This document shows, in pieces, positions 1-5,246 of a stretch of 5,246 nt of DNA. Origin of the DNA: Candidatus Aenigmarchaeota archaeon ex4484_52 (lineage in GTDB: Archaea > EX4484-52); assembly GCA_002254415.1 (NCBI GenBank), contig NJDR01000048.1:1-5246 (forward strand), in the 5' to 3' direction. A program made the translations under genes and the position numbers. Every line of letters begins with the position of its first letter. The stretch's first letter is position 1. A model generated the notes under the pieces. The model made no database searches and was not told the DNA's origin. It worked only from the letters and a program-made list of their open reading frames with translations.

Positions 1-350
1 AAAAAACAGGAGGTCTTTTGAAATTGCACAGAAAAAAGAGAAAAAGTCAAATGGGGTCTCTTCCAATTAAAACAATAATTGCTCCAATTAAATTAAAACA
101 AAAAAAAATCCTTGGCGGTGGAATAAAGAAAAAAATAATTTCAACAAATATTGTAAATATAATTGATAAAAAAAACAAAACAACAAAAAAAGAAAAAATA
201 ATATCTATCTTGAAAAATAATGCAAACCAAAATTTTGTAATAAGATCAATTATCACAAAAGGAGCAATTGTTAAAACAAATTGCGGAAATGTCAAAATTA
301 CATCTCGCCCGGGCCAGAGTCCTGTCTTAAATGGAGTTTTAATTGAGTAA
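1..350 (+). CDS. rps8e: 30S ribosomal protein S8e, 5'-truncated by the window edge
   Basis: Small-subunit ribosomal protein S8e, found in archaea and eukaryotes. The frame is open from base 3 (115 codons visible). The N-terminal K-T-G-G-L-L-K-L-H-R-K-K-R-K stretch and following M-G match the family's 'RKPTGG...RKKRK..MG' start. Further in are a G-G-G-I-K-K-K segment and the C-terminal hallmarks I-I-T-K-G-A-I and I-T-S-R-P-G-Q. From memory the archaeal family is about 125-130 residues, so roughly 10 N-terminal residues are missing. A TTG at 18 preceded by AGGAGGT (8-14) mimics a start, but those bases encode the conserved Thr-Gly-Gly, so I treat the gene as partial. It probably leads an operon with the gene 11 bases downstream. 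Family call is firm; only the true start is unseen. Confidence 0.93.
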   Translation, partial: KTGGLLKLHRKKRKSQMGSLPIKTIIAPIKLKQKKILGGGIKKKIISTNIVNIIDKKNKTTKKEKIISILKNNANQNFVIRSIITKGAIVKTNCGNVKITSRPGQSPVLNGVLIE

Positions 351-361
351 TTAATATAAAT

Positions 362-838
362 ATGATTGTCAATATTAATATTTACAAAATAGATGCTCAG
401 CATAATATCAAAATTAAGCCGTCAAATAAAGTAGCAATTGGTAATTATTTGTCTATTAAAAATATATTTGAAAATGAAAATACGCAAAATCAGGACAAGA
501 ATGCAAAAATAATAAATATTTTTTTTGAATTTAAAATAGAATATAAAATACAGGAATCATCAATGCTTGGAAATATTAATTTTCTTGGAGTTGTTTCATG
601 GCAGGAAAAAAAATTAGAAAAGGAAAAAGAAGCAAAGAAACCAAATTTTAAGGAAGAATGGGAGAAAAACAAAAAACTTCCTGATGAATATTCTTTTATC
701 ATTATGAACTCGATCCTAAGAAAATGTATTTTGTGTGCTATTGATATATCCGGGCAAATAAATCTGCCGCCTCCAATTAATATTCCAATGATTCAAAAAA
801 ATAATCAAAAAACGCACAATATTGAATATATTGGTTAA
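362..838 (+). CDS. Conserved-looking hypothetical protein, possible SecB-like fold
   Basis: A 158-residue soluble protein I do not recognise with certainty. There is no signal peptide or membrane segment. The N-terminal half (about 1-60) looks like alternating beta strands. A strand pair follows at about 54-82 (F-F-E-F-K-I-E-Y-K-I and I-N-F-L-G-V-V-S-W), then a lysine/glutamate-rich helix (82-105). Next comes a helix with two cysteines (122 and 125, C-I-L-C) and a C-terminal N-L-P-P-P-I-N-I-P motif (134-142). Four strands, a helix and a proline-rich exit loosely recall SecB-type chaperones; this is a weak impression, not a homology claim. The ATG at 362 follows rps8e by 11 bases with no clear Shine-Dalgarno site, suggesting co-transcription with a ribosomal gene. 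It ends 10 bases before the convergent ABC gene. Confidence 0.8.
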   Translation: MIVNINIYKIDAQHNIKIKPSNKVAIGNYLSIKNIFENENTQNQDKNAKIINIFFEFKIEYKIQESSMLGNINFLGVVSWQEKKLEKEKEAKKPNFKEEWEKNKKLPDEYSFIIMNSILRKCILCAIDISGQINLPPPINIPMIQKNNQKTHNIEYIG

Positions 839-848
839 ATTACTTAAA

Positions 849-1529
849 TTAAATTTCAATATTTTTTCCGTCTTTTATGTAAATAATTCTTTTTGCAAAT
901 TCAGCTAAAATTTTATCATGAGTTACAAGCACTATTGTTTTGCCCATTTTATGCAATTTTTCCAGAATCTCCATAATTTCTTTTCCCTTTTTTGAATCAA
1001 GGTTTCCTGTCGGCTCATCTGCAATAATAATATCCGGATTATTTGCAAGAGATCTTGCAATTGCAACCCTTTGTTTTTCTCCTCCGCTAATTTCATTTGG
1101 ATAATGATTTAGGCGATTAGACAATCCCATTTTTTCAAGAATCTTTTTTGCTCTTGTAATTCTTTCATTCAAATCAATATTGTAAAATATCATTGGAAGC
1201 ATTACATTCTCTAATATTGACAGAGTGTTTATAAGATTAAATTGCTGAAATACAAATCCAATTTTTTCCCCCCTGATTGAAGATAAACGACTTCTTGAAA
1301 AATTATTAATATTTTCTCCGCCCAAATAAATTTGTCCTTTTGTTGGCTTATCAAGGCATCCAATTAAATTAACGCAAGTGGATTTTCCGCTTCCAGAAGG
1401 ACCCATTACAGCTACAAATTCTTTTTTTTCAATTCCAATATTCACGCCCCTCAATGCAGCTATTTCAACCTTTCCTATTTTGTATATTTTCCAAACATTC
1501 TCTAATTTGATTAAAATATTTTTTTTCAT
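849..1529 (-). CDS. ABC transporter ATP-binding protein, LolD/MacB type
   Basis: Cytoplasmic ATPase of an ABC system, 226 residues from the ATG at 1529; an in-frame TTG at 1535 would add two residues. All catalytic motifs are intact: Walker A GPSGSGKST (43-51), Q-loop around Q95-Q96, signature ISGGE followed by KQRVAIARS (147-160), Walker B IIIADE (167-172), D-loop GNLD (175-178) and H-loop H204. The ALRGVN, CLD..T.G and ADEPTGNLD stretches are typical of the LolD/MacB/FtsE group, whose members work with FtsX/MacB-like permeases to extract lipoproteins or drive mechanotransmission and export. No permease gene lies in the window, and this gene is last in its operon. The 42-base gap from the lipoprotein gene has no Shine-Dalgarno site. 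It could equally serve a permease encoded elsewhere. Confidence 0.95.
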   Translation of the reverse strand: MKKNILIKLENVWKIYKIGKVEIAALRGVNIGIEKKEFVAVMGPSGSGKSTCVNLIGCLDKPTKGQIYLGGENINNFSRSRLSSIRGEKIGFVFQQFNLINTLSILENVMLPMIFYNIDLNERITRAKKILEKMGLSNRLNHYPNEISGGEKQRVAIARSLANNPDIIIADEPTGNLDSKKGKEIMEILEKLHKMGKTIVLVTHDKILAEFAKRIIYIKDGKNIEI

Positions 1530-1567
1530 AAGCAAAATCTACAAAGCAATTATTATTTGAGAATTAA

Positions 1568-1577
1568 TTTTTTATAA
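1568..1577 (-). promoter_or_regulatory. Possible internal TATA box for the ABC ATPase gene
   Basis: On the minus strand the bases read TTATAAAAAA, overlapping the last codons of the lipoprotein gene. The centre is about 43 bases before the ATG at 1529. A start site about 26 bases downstream would give a leader of roughly 17 bases with no Shine-Dalgarno site. In so AT-rich a genome such boxes occur by chance, so read-through from upstream is at least as likely. Confidence 0.25.
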
Positions 1578-1886
1578 GTCGCTTTCAAAAGAATCTTTAC
1601 TTAAATGTTTTGTATTAAGTTCTATTTCTTCTTGCGTATCCAACGACATATTGTTTAAGTCCATTAAATTATTTAATTCCACACCTAGATCATTTAATTT
1701 ATTTTCCATATCTGTTGCATTATTTTTAAATTTAGAGGGCGTATCCACAGGAGTATTATTATTTGTATTTTGATAGAAATCTTTTGGATACTTGGATGTT
1801 TGTTGAGATATGTTGTTGTTATTTTGCTGTTGTACGCAACCACTAATAAAAAACAATAATATTAGAAAAAATATTATTTTTTTCAC
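1572..1886 (-). CDS. Small putative lipoprotein
   Basis: A 104-residue envelope protein of unknown function, starting at GTG 1886 and reading M-K-K-I-I-F-F-L. A hydrophobic segment (residues 4-14) runs into lipobox F-I-S-G-C, so Cys17 is the predicted lipidated residue. A Gln/Asn-rich linker follows (about 18-47), then a polar, probably helical C-terminal half rich in Asn, Leu, Asp and Glu. I chose GTG 1886 over GTG 1895 because it gives a 4-base GTGA overlap with the upstream stop, has AAGGTG (1893-1898) six bases before it, and leaves the usual two lysines before the hydrophobic core. Start 1895 would give 107 residues. The overlap implies translational coupling to the secreted-protein gene. 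Archaeal lipidation is inferred from the motif only. I recognise no family for the mature part. Confidence 0.82.
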   Translation of the reverse strand: MKKIIFFLILLFFISGCVQQQNNNNISQQTSKYPKDFYQNTNNNTPVDTPSKFKNNATDMENKLNDLGVELNNLMDLNNMSLDTQEEIELNTKHLSKDSFESDL

Positions 1887-2674
1887 TCTAAACACCTTGC
1901 AATTGTTTGATTTGTTAATTTAAAATAATTATTTATAGTTTCTTTATTTTCTCCAGAGGCGTATTGTCCTATTGCAATATCTATATTTCTGCAATTTTGA
2001 AGAGTAATATCTGCGGCAGCCAAGTCAATTTGAGTATTTATATTTTCCAAATCTGTCTTTAAATTATCTAATTTCGGCATTAACAATTCCCATTTTTCAG
2101 CAGTTTCTTCATCTGTTTTCTCCCCTGTTTTGCACTCTTCAATTGCTTGCGGAATTGTAGTGGATGTTACAGTATCTACATTTCCAATCACTAAATTAAT
2201 TTTATTTTTTAAATCATCACTAATATATGTTTTCAATTTCTCACGACTATTAATTACATAAATTGGCTTTGCCATTCCAACAACATCTAATGTTTTTGTG
2301 TTTGAAAAATATATTGATGCAGTATATTTCATATTAGCAATTTTTCCATGCCATTTCTCTGTATTTTCTGGCAATGTATCTGTTTTGAAATTTATTGTTA
2401 AAATTTCTTTTGCATCTGTTAGAGTTCCATTTTGTTTTTTAATTATTGTTTTTTCTCCATTATGCTTATTTTTTGTTATTATCATTTCATAGGTCCAATC
2501 ATTGCGGTTTTGCAATTGATCTTCTTCAAAAATAACACTTGCTTCTTCTCCTGCTTCTATTATTTGATATGATGGAATTATATTAATATTTGTTTGCAGA
2601 GCAAAAACAAAACTTCCTACTCCTACAAATAATAGAAATGCCCATATTAAAATTTTTTTTTCCATATTATACAT
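1883..2674 (-). CDS. Secreted or membrane-anchored protein with N-terminal signal peptide, unknown function
   Basis: A 263-residue extracytoplasmic protein I cannot assign to a family. Residues 5-7 (E-K-K) and a hydrophobic core (8-20) lead to a likely signal peptidase site after S-F-V-F-A (Ala25). Residues 26 to about 140 look beta-rich and possibly Ig-like: an opening I-N-I-I-P-S-Y-Q-I-I-E-A-G-E segment, N-D-W-T-Y-E-M-I-I, and conserved-looking Trp60 and Trp109. Residues 143-263 look helical with heptad-like stretches around 145-165 and 195-222. The mature part has three cysteines (181, 228, 261), all in this half. There is no C-terminal membrane segment, so the protein is either released or held by an uncleaved signal. 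The start is ATG 2674; ATG 2665 is an alternative. A TATA box about 30 bases upstream marks this as first gene of the operon with the lipoprotein and ABC ATPase. Confidence 0.85.
   Translation of the reverse strand: MYNMEKKILIWAFLLFVGVGSFVFALQTNINIIPSYQIIEAGEEASVIFEEDQLQNRNDWTYEMIITKNKHNGEKTIIKKQNGTLTDAKEILTINFKTDTLPENTEKWHGKIANMKYTASIYFSNTKTLDVVGMAKPIYVINSREKLKTYISDDLKNKINLVIGNVDTVTSTTIPQAIEECKTGEKTDEETAEKWELLMPKLDNLKTDLENINTQIDLAAADITLQNCRNIDIAIGQYASGENKETINNYFKLTNQTIARCLE
1893..1898 (-). promoter_or_regulatory. Shine-Dalgarno-like site for the lipoprotein gene
   Basis: The minus strand reads AAGGTG, six bases before GTG 1886. GGTG can pair with the CACC of the archaeal 16S rRNA 3' end. 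It lies inside the end of the upstream gene and favours 1886 over 1895 as the start, fitting internal translation initiation in an operon whose first gene looks nearly leaderless. Confidence 0.5.
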
Positions 2675-2700
2675 TTATTTAATTTTGATTCTAATTAAAC

Positions 2701-2708
2701 TTTATAAA
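2701..2708 (-). promoter_or_regulatory. TATA box of the secreted protein-lipoprotein-ABC operon
   Basis: TTTATAAA lies between the methyltransferase stop (2715) and ATG 2674, centred about 30 bases before the start codon. Archaeal TATA boxes usually centre about 26 bases before the transcription start, so the predicted leader is only about 4 bases. No Shine-Dalgarno site precedes the ATG, in keeping with a nearly leaderless transcript. Confidence 0.55.
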
Positions 2709-2714
2709 TTTATT

Positions 2715-3893
2715 TTAATTTTTTTTTAAAATCAATAAACTCTCATTTACTACTCCTATTTTTTTAGTCCTGTTTTTTGTGCAAATGATTTTTCTCAAAG
2801 GCATAATTTCCATTATTTTAAATCCAATAATTTCTGCAATTTTTGATACAATAACATCTGTCTGTACAACGCCAAAATCAAAACAACCACCTCCAATTAC
2901 AATTGCACAATATTTATTTTTTTTTAAACAAAAATACATATTTTCAAGTGATTTAAATATGTCAATAAAATACGCTACTATTATAGATTCATTTGGCTTT
3001 CCAATAAAATCATCTAACAGGTCTTTGAGATTTTCATTTTTCATTTTTTCGCTTATTTTTTCATAATTTTTTCCAATAAAGGATCTCAATGAAGAATGCA
3101 GTTTTTTTTTCAAAAACAAATATTCTTCAATAAAATAAACATTTGCGTATTCTATTTTATTTAAATACGGAGGAGATGTAATTACGCAATCAATTGAATT
3201 TTCCTTTAATCGAAAAATTCTCGTATCTTTTTTAAATACCTGCGTTTCTGCTTTTCCAAATCTTGTGCAGTCAATGTCATTTATCATCTTTTTTGCTAAT
3301 TTTACAAACATATATTTTACAGGAGGTAGATGCCTTGATTTATCTATTTTGATACAACCCCCGTCTTTAATCGCAAGCGTTGTCTTTGTTGAAGTATTGA
3401 TGAGGCAAAGAAGAAAAAAATCCCTTATAATTTTATTTTTTATTTTTTTAATATTTTGCTTTAAATATAATAATTCAGACAATATTCTGTCTGGAAACGC
3501 TTTGAGAATTATTTTTTCTTTTATTCTTATTTTTTCTTTTTTCTTTGGTGTGTTTTTTATTTCCTGAAGAGTTTTTTTTAATTCATCCAAGACATTTGAA
3601 TAATCTCTTGTCTTTACAACAGATGCAAAAAAAGCAATATCCAGTACATCAAATCCAATAGAATTTATTCCTGTCTCTCTTGAAGCAACAAGAGTTGTTC
3701 CAGAGCCGCAAAAAGGATCAAGAATTATCTGGTTTTTTTTAATATTAAATTTTTTAATCAAATCAATTACCAAATCCCTTGAAAAACCTTCTTTGTAATA
3801 AAACCAATTATAAATCGGAATTTTTTTATTTGGAACAAAACTTGCCGGATTTTTTTTGATAATTGTTTTTTCATAATCTATAAACAACAACAT
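2715..3893 (-). CDS. DNA methyltransferase of the N4-cytosine/N6-adenine class, apparently orphan
   Basis: An S-adenosylmethionine-dependent exocyclic-amino DNA methyltransferase, 392 residues from ATG 3893 (TTG 3896 is an alternative). An N-terminal motif X-like segment (Y-N-W-F-Y-Y-K-E-G-F-S, 28-38) precedes the cofactor-binding motif I DPFCGSGTTL (59-68) and the acidic G-F-D-V (80-83). Catalytic motif IV is TSPPY (239-243), followed by L-N-K-I-E-Y. A late strand, C-A-I-V-I-G-G-G, lies at 329-336. Motif I preceding motif IV with about 170 lysine-rich, mostly helical residues between suggests an alpha-like order, the insert perhaps recognising the target. SPPY is commonest in N4-cytosine enzymes, but the base modified cannot be settled from this. 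No endonuclease gene is adjacent. RNA targets are less likely, as there is no THUMP-like domain. A run of nine A's lies in the last codons. Confidence 0.88.
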   Translation of the reverse strand: MLLFIDYEKTIIKKNPASFVPNKKIPIYNWFYYKEGFSRDLVIDLIKKFNIKKNQIILDPFCGSGTTLVASRETGINSIGFDVLDIAFFASVVKTRDYSNVLDELKKTLQEIKNTPKKKEKIRIKEKIILKAFPDRILSELLYLKQNIKKIKNKIIRDFFLLCLINTSTKTTLAIKDGGCIKIDKSRHLPPVKYMFVKLAKKMINDIDCTRFGKAETQVFKKDTRIFRLKENSIDCVITSPPYLNKIEYANVYFIEEYLFLKKKLHSSLRSFIGKNYEKISEKMKNENLKDLLDDFIGKPNESIIVAYFIDIFKSLENMYFCLKKNKYCAIVIGGGCFDFGVVQTDVIVSKIAEIIGFKIMEIMPLRKIICTKNRTKKIGVVNESLLILKKN

Positions 3894-3913
3894 CAAAAAA
3901 ATAATAGATTACA

Positions 3914-3926
3914 TATATTTAAAATA
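3914..3926. promoter_or_regulatory. Shared bidirectional TATA element between methyltransferase and rpoP
   Basis: The 52-base divergent gap (3894-3945) holds TATATTTAAAATA, with TTTAAA at its centre (3918-3923). Read forward, TTTAAAATA is about 25 bases before ATG 3946 of rpoP. Read in reverse, TTTTAAATATA is about 26 bases before ATG 3893 of the methyltransferase. Both distances match archaeal TATA placement with transcription starting at the start codon. Neither gene has a Shine-Dalgarno site, so both are probably leaderless and may compete for one binding site. Confidence 0.55.
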
Positions 3927-3945
3927 TTTTCTTTTTAAAAAATAT

Positions 3946-4098
3946 ATGGAATCTCAATCATTAAAATATATTTGTGTTGTGTGCAAAAAACAGGTAGATA
4001 ATGTTAATTTTTCAAATATAATGGCATGCCCTTTTTGCTCTTCCAAAATCTTTGTCAAAAAACCAAAACAGGAAAAAAGAACAATAAAATGTGTTTGA
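3946..4098 (+). CDS. rpoP: DNA-directed RNA polymerase subunit P (Rpo12)
   Basis: A 50-residue zinc-ribbon protein matching archaeal RNA polymerase subunit P, counterpart of eukaryotic Rpb12, a small structural subunit important for polymerase assembly and promoter opening. It opens with L-K-Y-I-C-V-V-C and has C-P-F-C-S-S-K-I-F-V-K-K in the second half. The likely zinc ligands are Cys10, Cys13, Cys28 and Cys31 (CX2C-X14-CX2C). A basic tail ends T-I-K-C-V; in the usual family pattern this region reads R-P with lysines and valine, so the tail is slightly divergent. The length equals the family norm of about 45-50. The start is ATG 3946, preceded by a TATA element at leaderless distance. It lies 13 bases before the RecJ-like gene, so the two are probably co-transcribed. 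Easily missed because of its size. Confidence 0.88.
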   Translation: MESQSLKYICVVCKKQVDNVNFSNIMACPFCSSKIFVKKPKQEKRTIKCV

Positions 4099-4111
4099 TT
4101 GATAATATTTA

Positions 4112-5194
4112 ATGAAAAACAAATTCTCTAAATTATTTTCTAATTTCATTTTTAATTTAAAAATCAAAGACAATATTGCAATCCTTTATCATACTGACTG
4201 TGACGGCGTATGCTCGGCTGCAATAATAAAAAAAGCAATAAAATACCTGACTGATAAAGATGTATTTGCATTTTGCCAAAAACAAGGAAAAATAGCAATT
4301 ACGCAAAATACAATTGAATTATTAAAACAAAAAAAAATCAACAAATTCATCAGTGTTGATATGGCACTTGACCAGAATGCTCAAACATTTAGAAAAATAG
4401 AGGACTTTGCGCATTGCCTGATTATAGACCATCATATTAAAATATTCAATTTGTCATCTAAAAAAACCATTTTTATAAAATCACAGGATTTTGAAAGAGA
4501 TATTGAGCCATCTAAAAATCCTGCATCAAAAATGTGTTTTGATCTTTCAAATTTTGTAATTGACAACAAAGAAATAATCAAAGATTTAAAATTTATTTCA
4601 AAAATTGGCATTAGTGGTGATTGTGCTTATGATTTTTGGATAAAAAAAGGATTTTTAAAAAATGAGGAAAAGGAAAAAATTCAAAAAATTGATTATATTA
4701 TTTCTTCTTATTTTGGAGCAACAGGGAATTTTGATAAAATACTTGATATTTTACAAAAAGAGACAATTGAAAAAAAAATAGATAAATATATTATTGAAAA
4801 CAAAGAAATTTGCAAATATTATTTTTGTGTTCAAAAAGAAATTGAAAAATTAATCAGTAAGGTAAATGAAAAAGCGTTTTTTACAAAAGACCAAAGCAAC
4901 AATACAAAACTTATTTTTTATGAAATAAAGAGCAAATACAATATAAAATCAATTTTGGCAAATAAACTCTCTTTTGAAAATTATCCCGGGGCAACAATAA
5001 TTGTAATAAAGGATGGGTATTTTAGTGCAAGAAACCAGAGTTTTAAAATTTCAATGAATGATTTGATAAAAAAATCAATAAAAAATATTTCCGGTGCTTC
5101 AGGAGGAGGGCATATTCCTGCTGCAGGTGGCTTTGTCCCGAAAAATAAAATCAAGGAATTCAGGAAAAATTTGGCTAAGTTTATAACAAATTAA
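4112..5194 (+). CDS. DHH/DHHA1 phosphoesterase, archaeal RecJ-like
   Basis: A 360-residue cytoplasmic metal-dependent phosphoesterase of the archaeal RecJ-like group. The DHH domain carries motif I HTDCDG (27-32; D29 and D31), motif II S-V-D-M-A (D83), motif III DHH (106-108) and motif IV I-S-G-D-C (D170). The DHHA1 domain ends in G-G-G-H-I-P-A-A-G-G-F (331-341). All expected metal-binding and catalytic residues seem present, so it should be active. Known relatives include the archaeal GINS-associated nuclease and its non-catalytic Cdc45-like kin at the replication fork, other single-strand-specific exonucleases, and nanoRNase-like enzymes; sequence alone does not separate these. At 360 residues it is shorter than many archaeal RecJ homologues, which run to 400-500. 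ATG 4112 follows rpoP by 13 bases without a Shine-Dalgarno site, suggesting co-transcription with rpoP. Confidence 0.9.
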   Translation: MKNKFSKLFSNFIFNLKIKDNIAILYHTDCDGVCSAAIIKKAIKYLTDKDVFAFCQKQGKIAITQNTIELLKQKKINKFISVDMALDQNAQTFRKIEDFAHCLIIDHHIKIFNLSSKKTIFIKSQDFERDIEPSKNPASKMCFDLSNFVIDNKEIIKDLKFISKIGISGDCAYDFWIKKGFLKNEEKEKIQKIDYIISSYFGATGNFDKILDILQKETIEKKIDKYIIENKEICKYYFCVQKEIEKLISKVNEKAFFTKDQSNNTKLIFYEIKSKYNIKSILANKLSFENYPGATIIVIKDGYFSARNQSFKISMNDLIKKSIKNISGASGGGHIPAAGGFVPKNKIKEFRKNLAKFITN

Positions 5195-5197
5195 CTT

Positions 5198-5218
5198 CTC
5201 AAGAGTTTAACTTTTGAG
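5198..5218. repeat. 21-base inverted repeat after the RecJ-like gene
   Basis: The arms CTCAAGAGTT (5198-5207) and AACTTTTGAG (5209-5218) flank one central T and are complementary apart from one G-T position. As RNA this gives a 7-pair stem with a 7-base loop. It starts 3 bases after the stop codon. It may be a transcript 3'-end hairpin or terminator, or an operator for a gene beyond the right edge. No T-run follows it. The rest of the tail (5219-5246) shows nothing I can identify. Confidence 0.5.
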
Positions 5219-5246
5219 TAAACATTGCACATAACCAAAAACTATT

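Noticed and set aside
350..361. TATA-like bases TTAATATAAAT directly before ATG 362
   Set aside because: They touch the start codon, too close for TBP-directed initiation upstream of the ATG; co-transcription with rps8e is simpler.
47..403. Minus-strand hydrophobic frame opposite rps8e
   Set aside because: It is the antisense shadow of lysine-rich S8e sequence: A-rich codons read backwards give Phe/Ile-rich false membrane segments.
804..867. T-runs on either strand around the convergent gene ends as transcription terminators
   Set aside because: Runs of six or seven T's occur throughout this AT-rich window, so these cannot be told from background, although archaeal oligo-T termination here is plausible.
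1895..1895. GTG 1895 as start of the lipoprotein gene
   Set aside because: It overlaps the presumed ribosome binding site AAGGTG and gives a 13-base overlap; GTG 1886 gives the cleaner GTGA overlap and a standard signal sequence.
3265..3567. Plus-strand reading frame preceded by other open stretches and an AGGAGGT-like string at about 3321
   Set aside because: It lies wholly inside the methyltransferase gene on the other strand, its product is low-complexity and hydrophobic from T-rich sequence, and the methyltransferase motifs clearly fix the coding strand.
2715..3893. tRNA guanine-10 methyltransferase (Trm11/TrmG10-like)
   Set aside because: The motif I DPFCGSGTT is compatible, but there is no THUMP-like N-terminal domain and motif IV is TSPPY with a long insert before it, fitting DNA amino-methyltransferases better.

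Overview
The window looks like chromosomal sequence from a small-genome archaeon, plausibly of the DPANN group (Woesearchaeota/Pacearchaeota-like). It encodes ribosomal protein S8e and a 50-residue RNA polymerase subunit P, both restricted to archaea and eukaryotes, plus an archaeal-type DHH/DHHA1 (RecJ-like) phosphoesterase. Genes are tightly packed, base composition is very AT-rich with long A or T runs, and most starts lack a Shine-Dalgarno site but have TATA-like boxes about 25-30 bases upstream. The exact lineage is an inference.

Layout: (1) Positions 1-838, + strand: the 3' part of rps8e, whose 5' end lies outside the window, then after 11 bases an unrecognised 158-residue soluble protein. 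(2) Positions 849-2674, - strand, convergent with region 1 across a 10-base gap: a putative three-gene operon read as signal-peptide protein, lipoprotein (GTGA overlap), then a LolD/MacB-type ABC ATPase. A TATA box at 2701-2708 precedes it. No permease is present. (3) Positions 2715-3893, - strand: an apparently solitary DNA methyltransferase with motif order I then IV. (4) Positions 3946-5194, + strand: rpoP (50 aa), then after 13 bases the RecJ-like phosphoesterase. (5) Positions 5195-5246: a short tail holding a near-perfect 21-base inverted repeat.

The methyltransferase and rpoP diverge from a 52-base gap with one near-palindromic TATA element (about 3914-3926), placed so that both transcripts could be leaderless. 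Regions 1 and 4 are information-processing genes. Region 2 is an envelope module and the most novel part: a secreted protein, a lipoprotein and an ABC ATPase in an operon bounded on both sides within the window, yet without its own membrane-spanning partner. I saw no tRNA, rRNA, CRISPR array or insertion sequence. There is no gene-free stretch over 300 bases.
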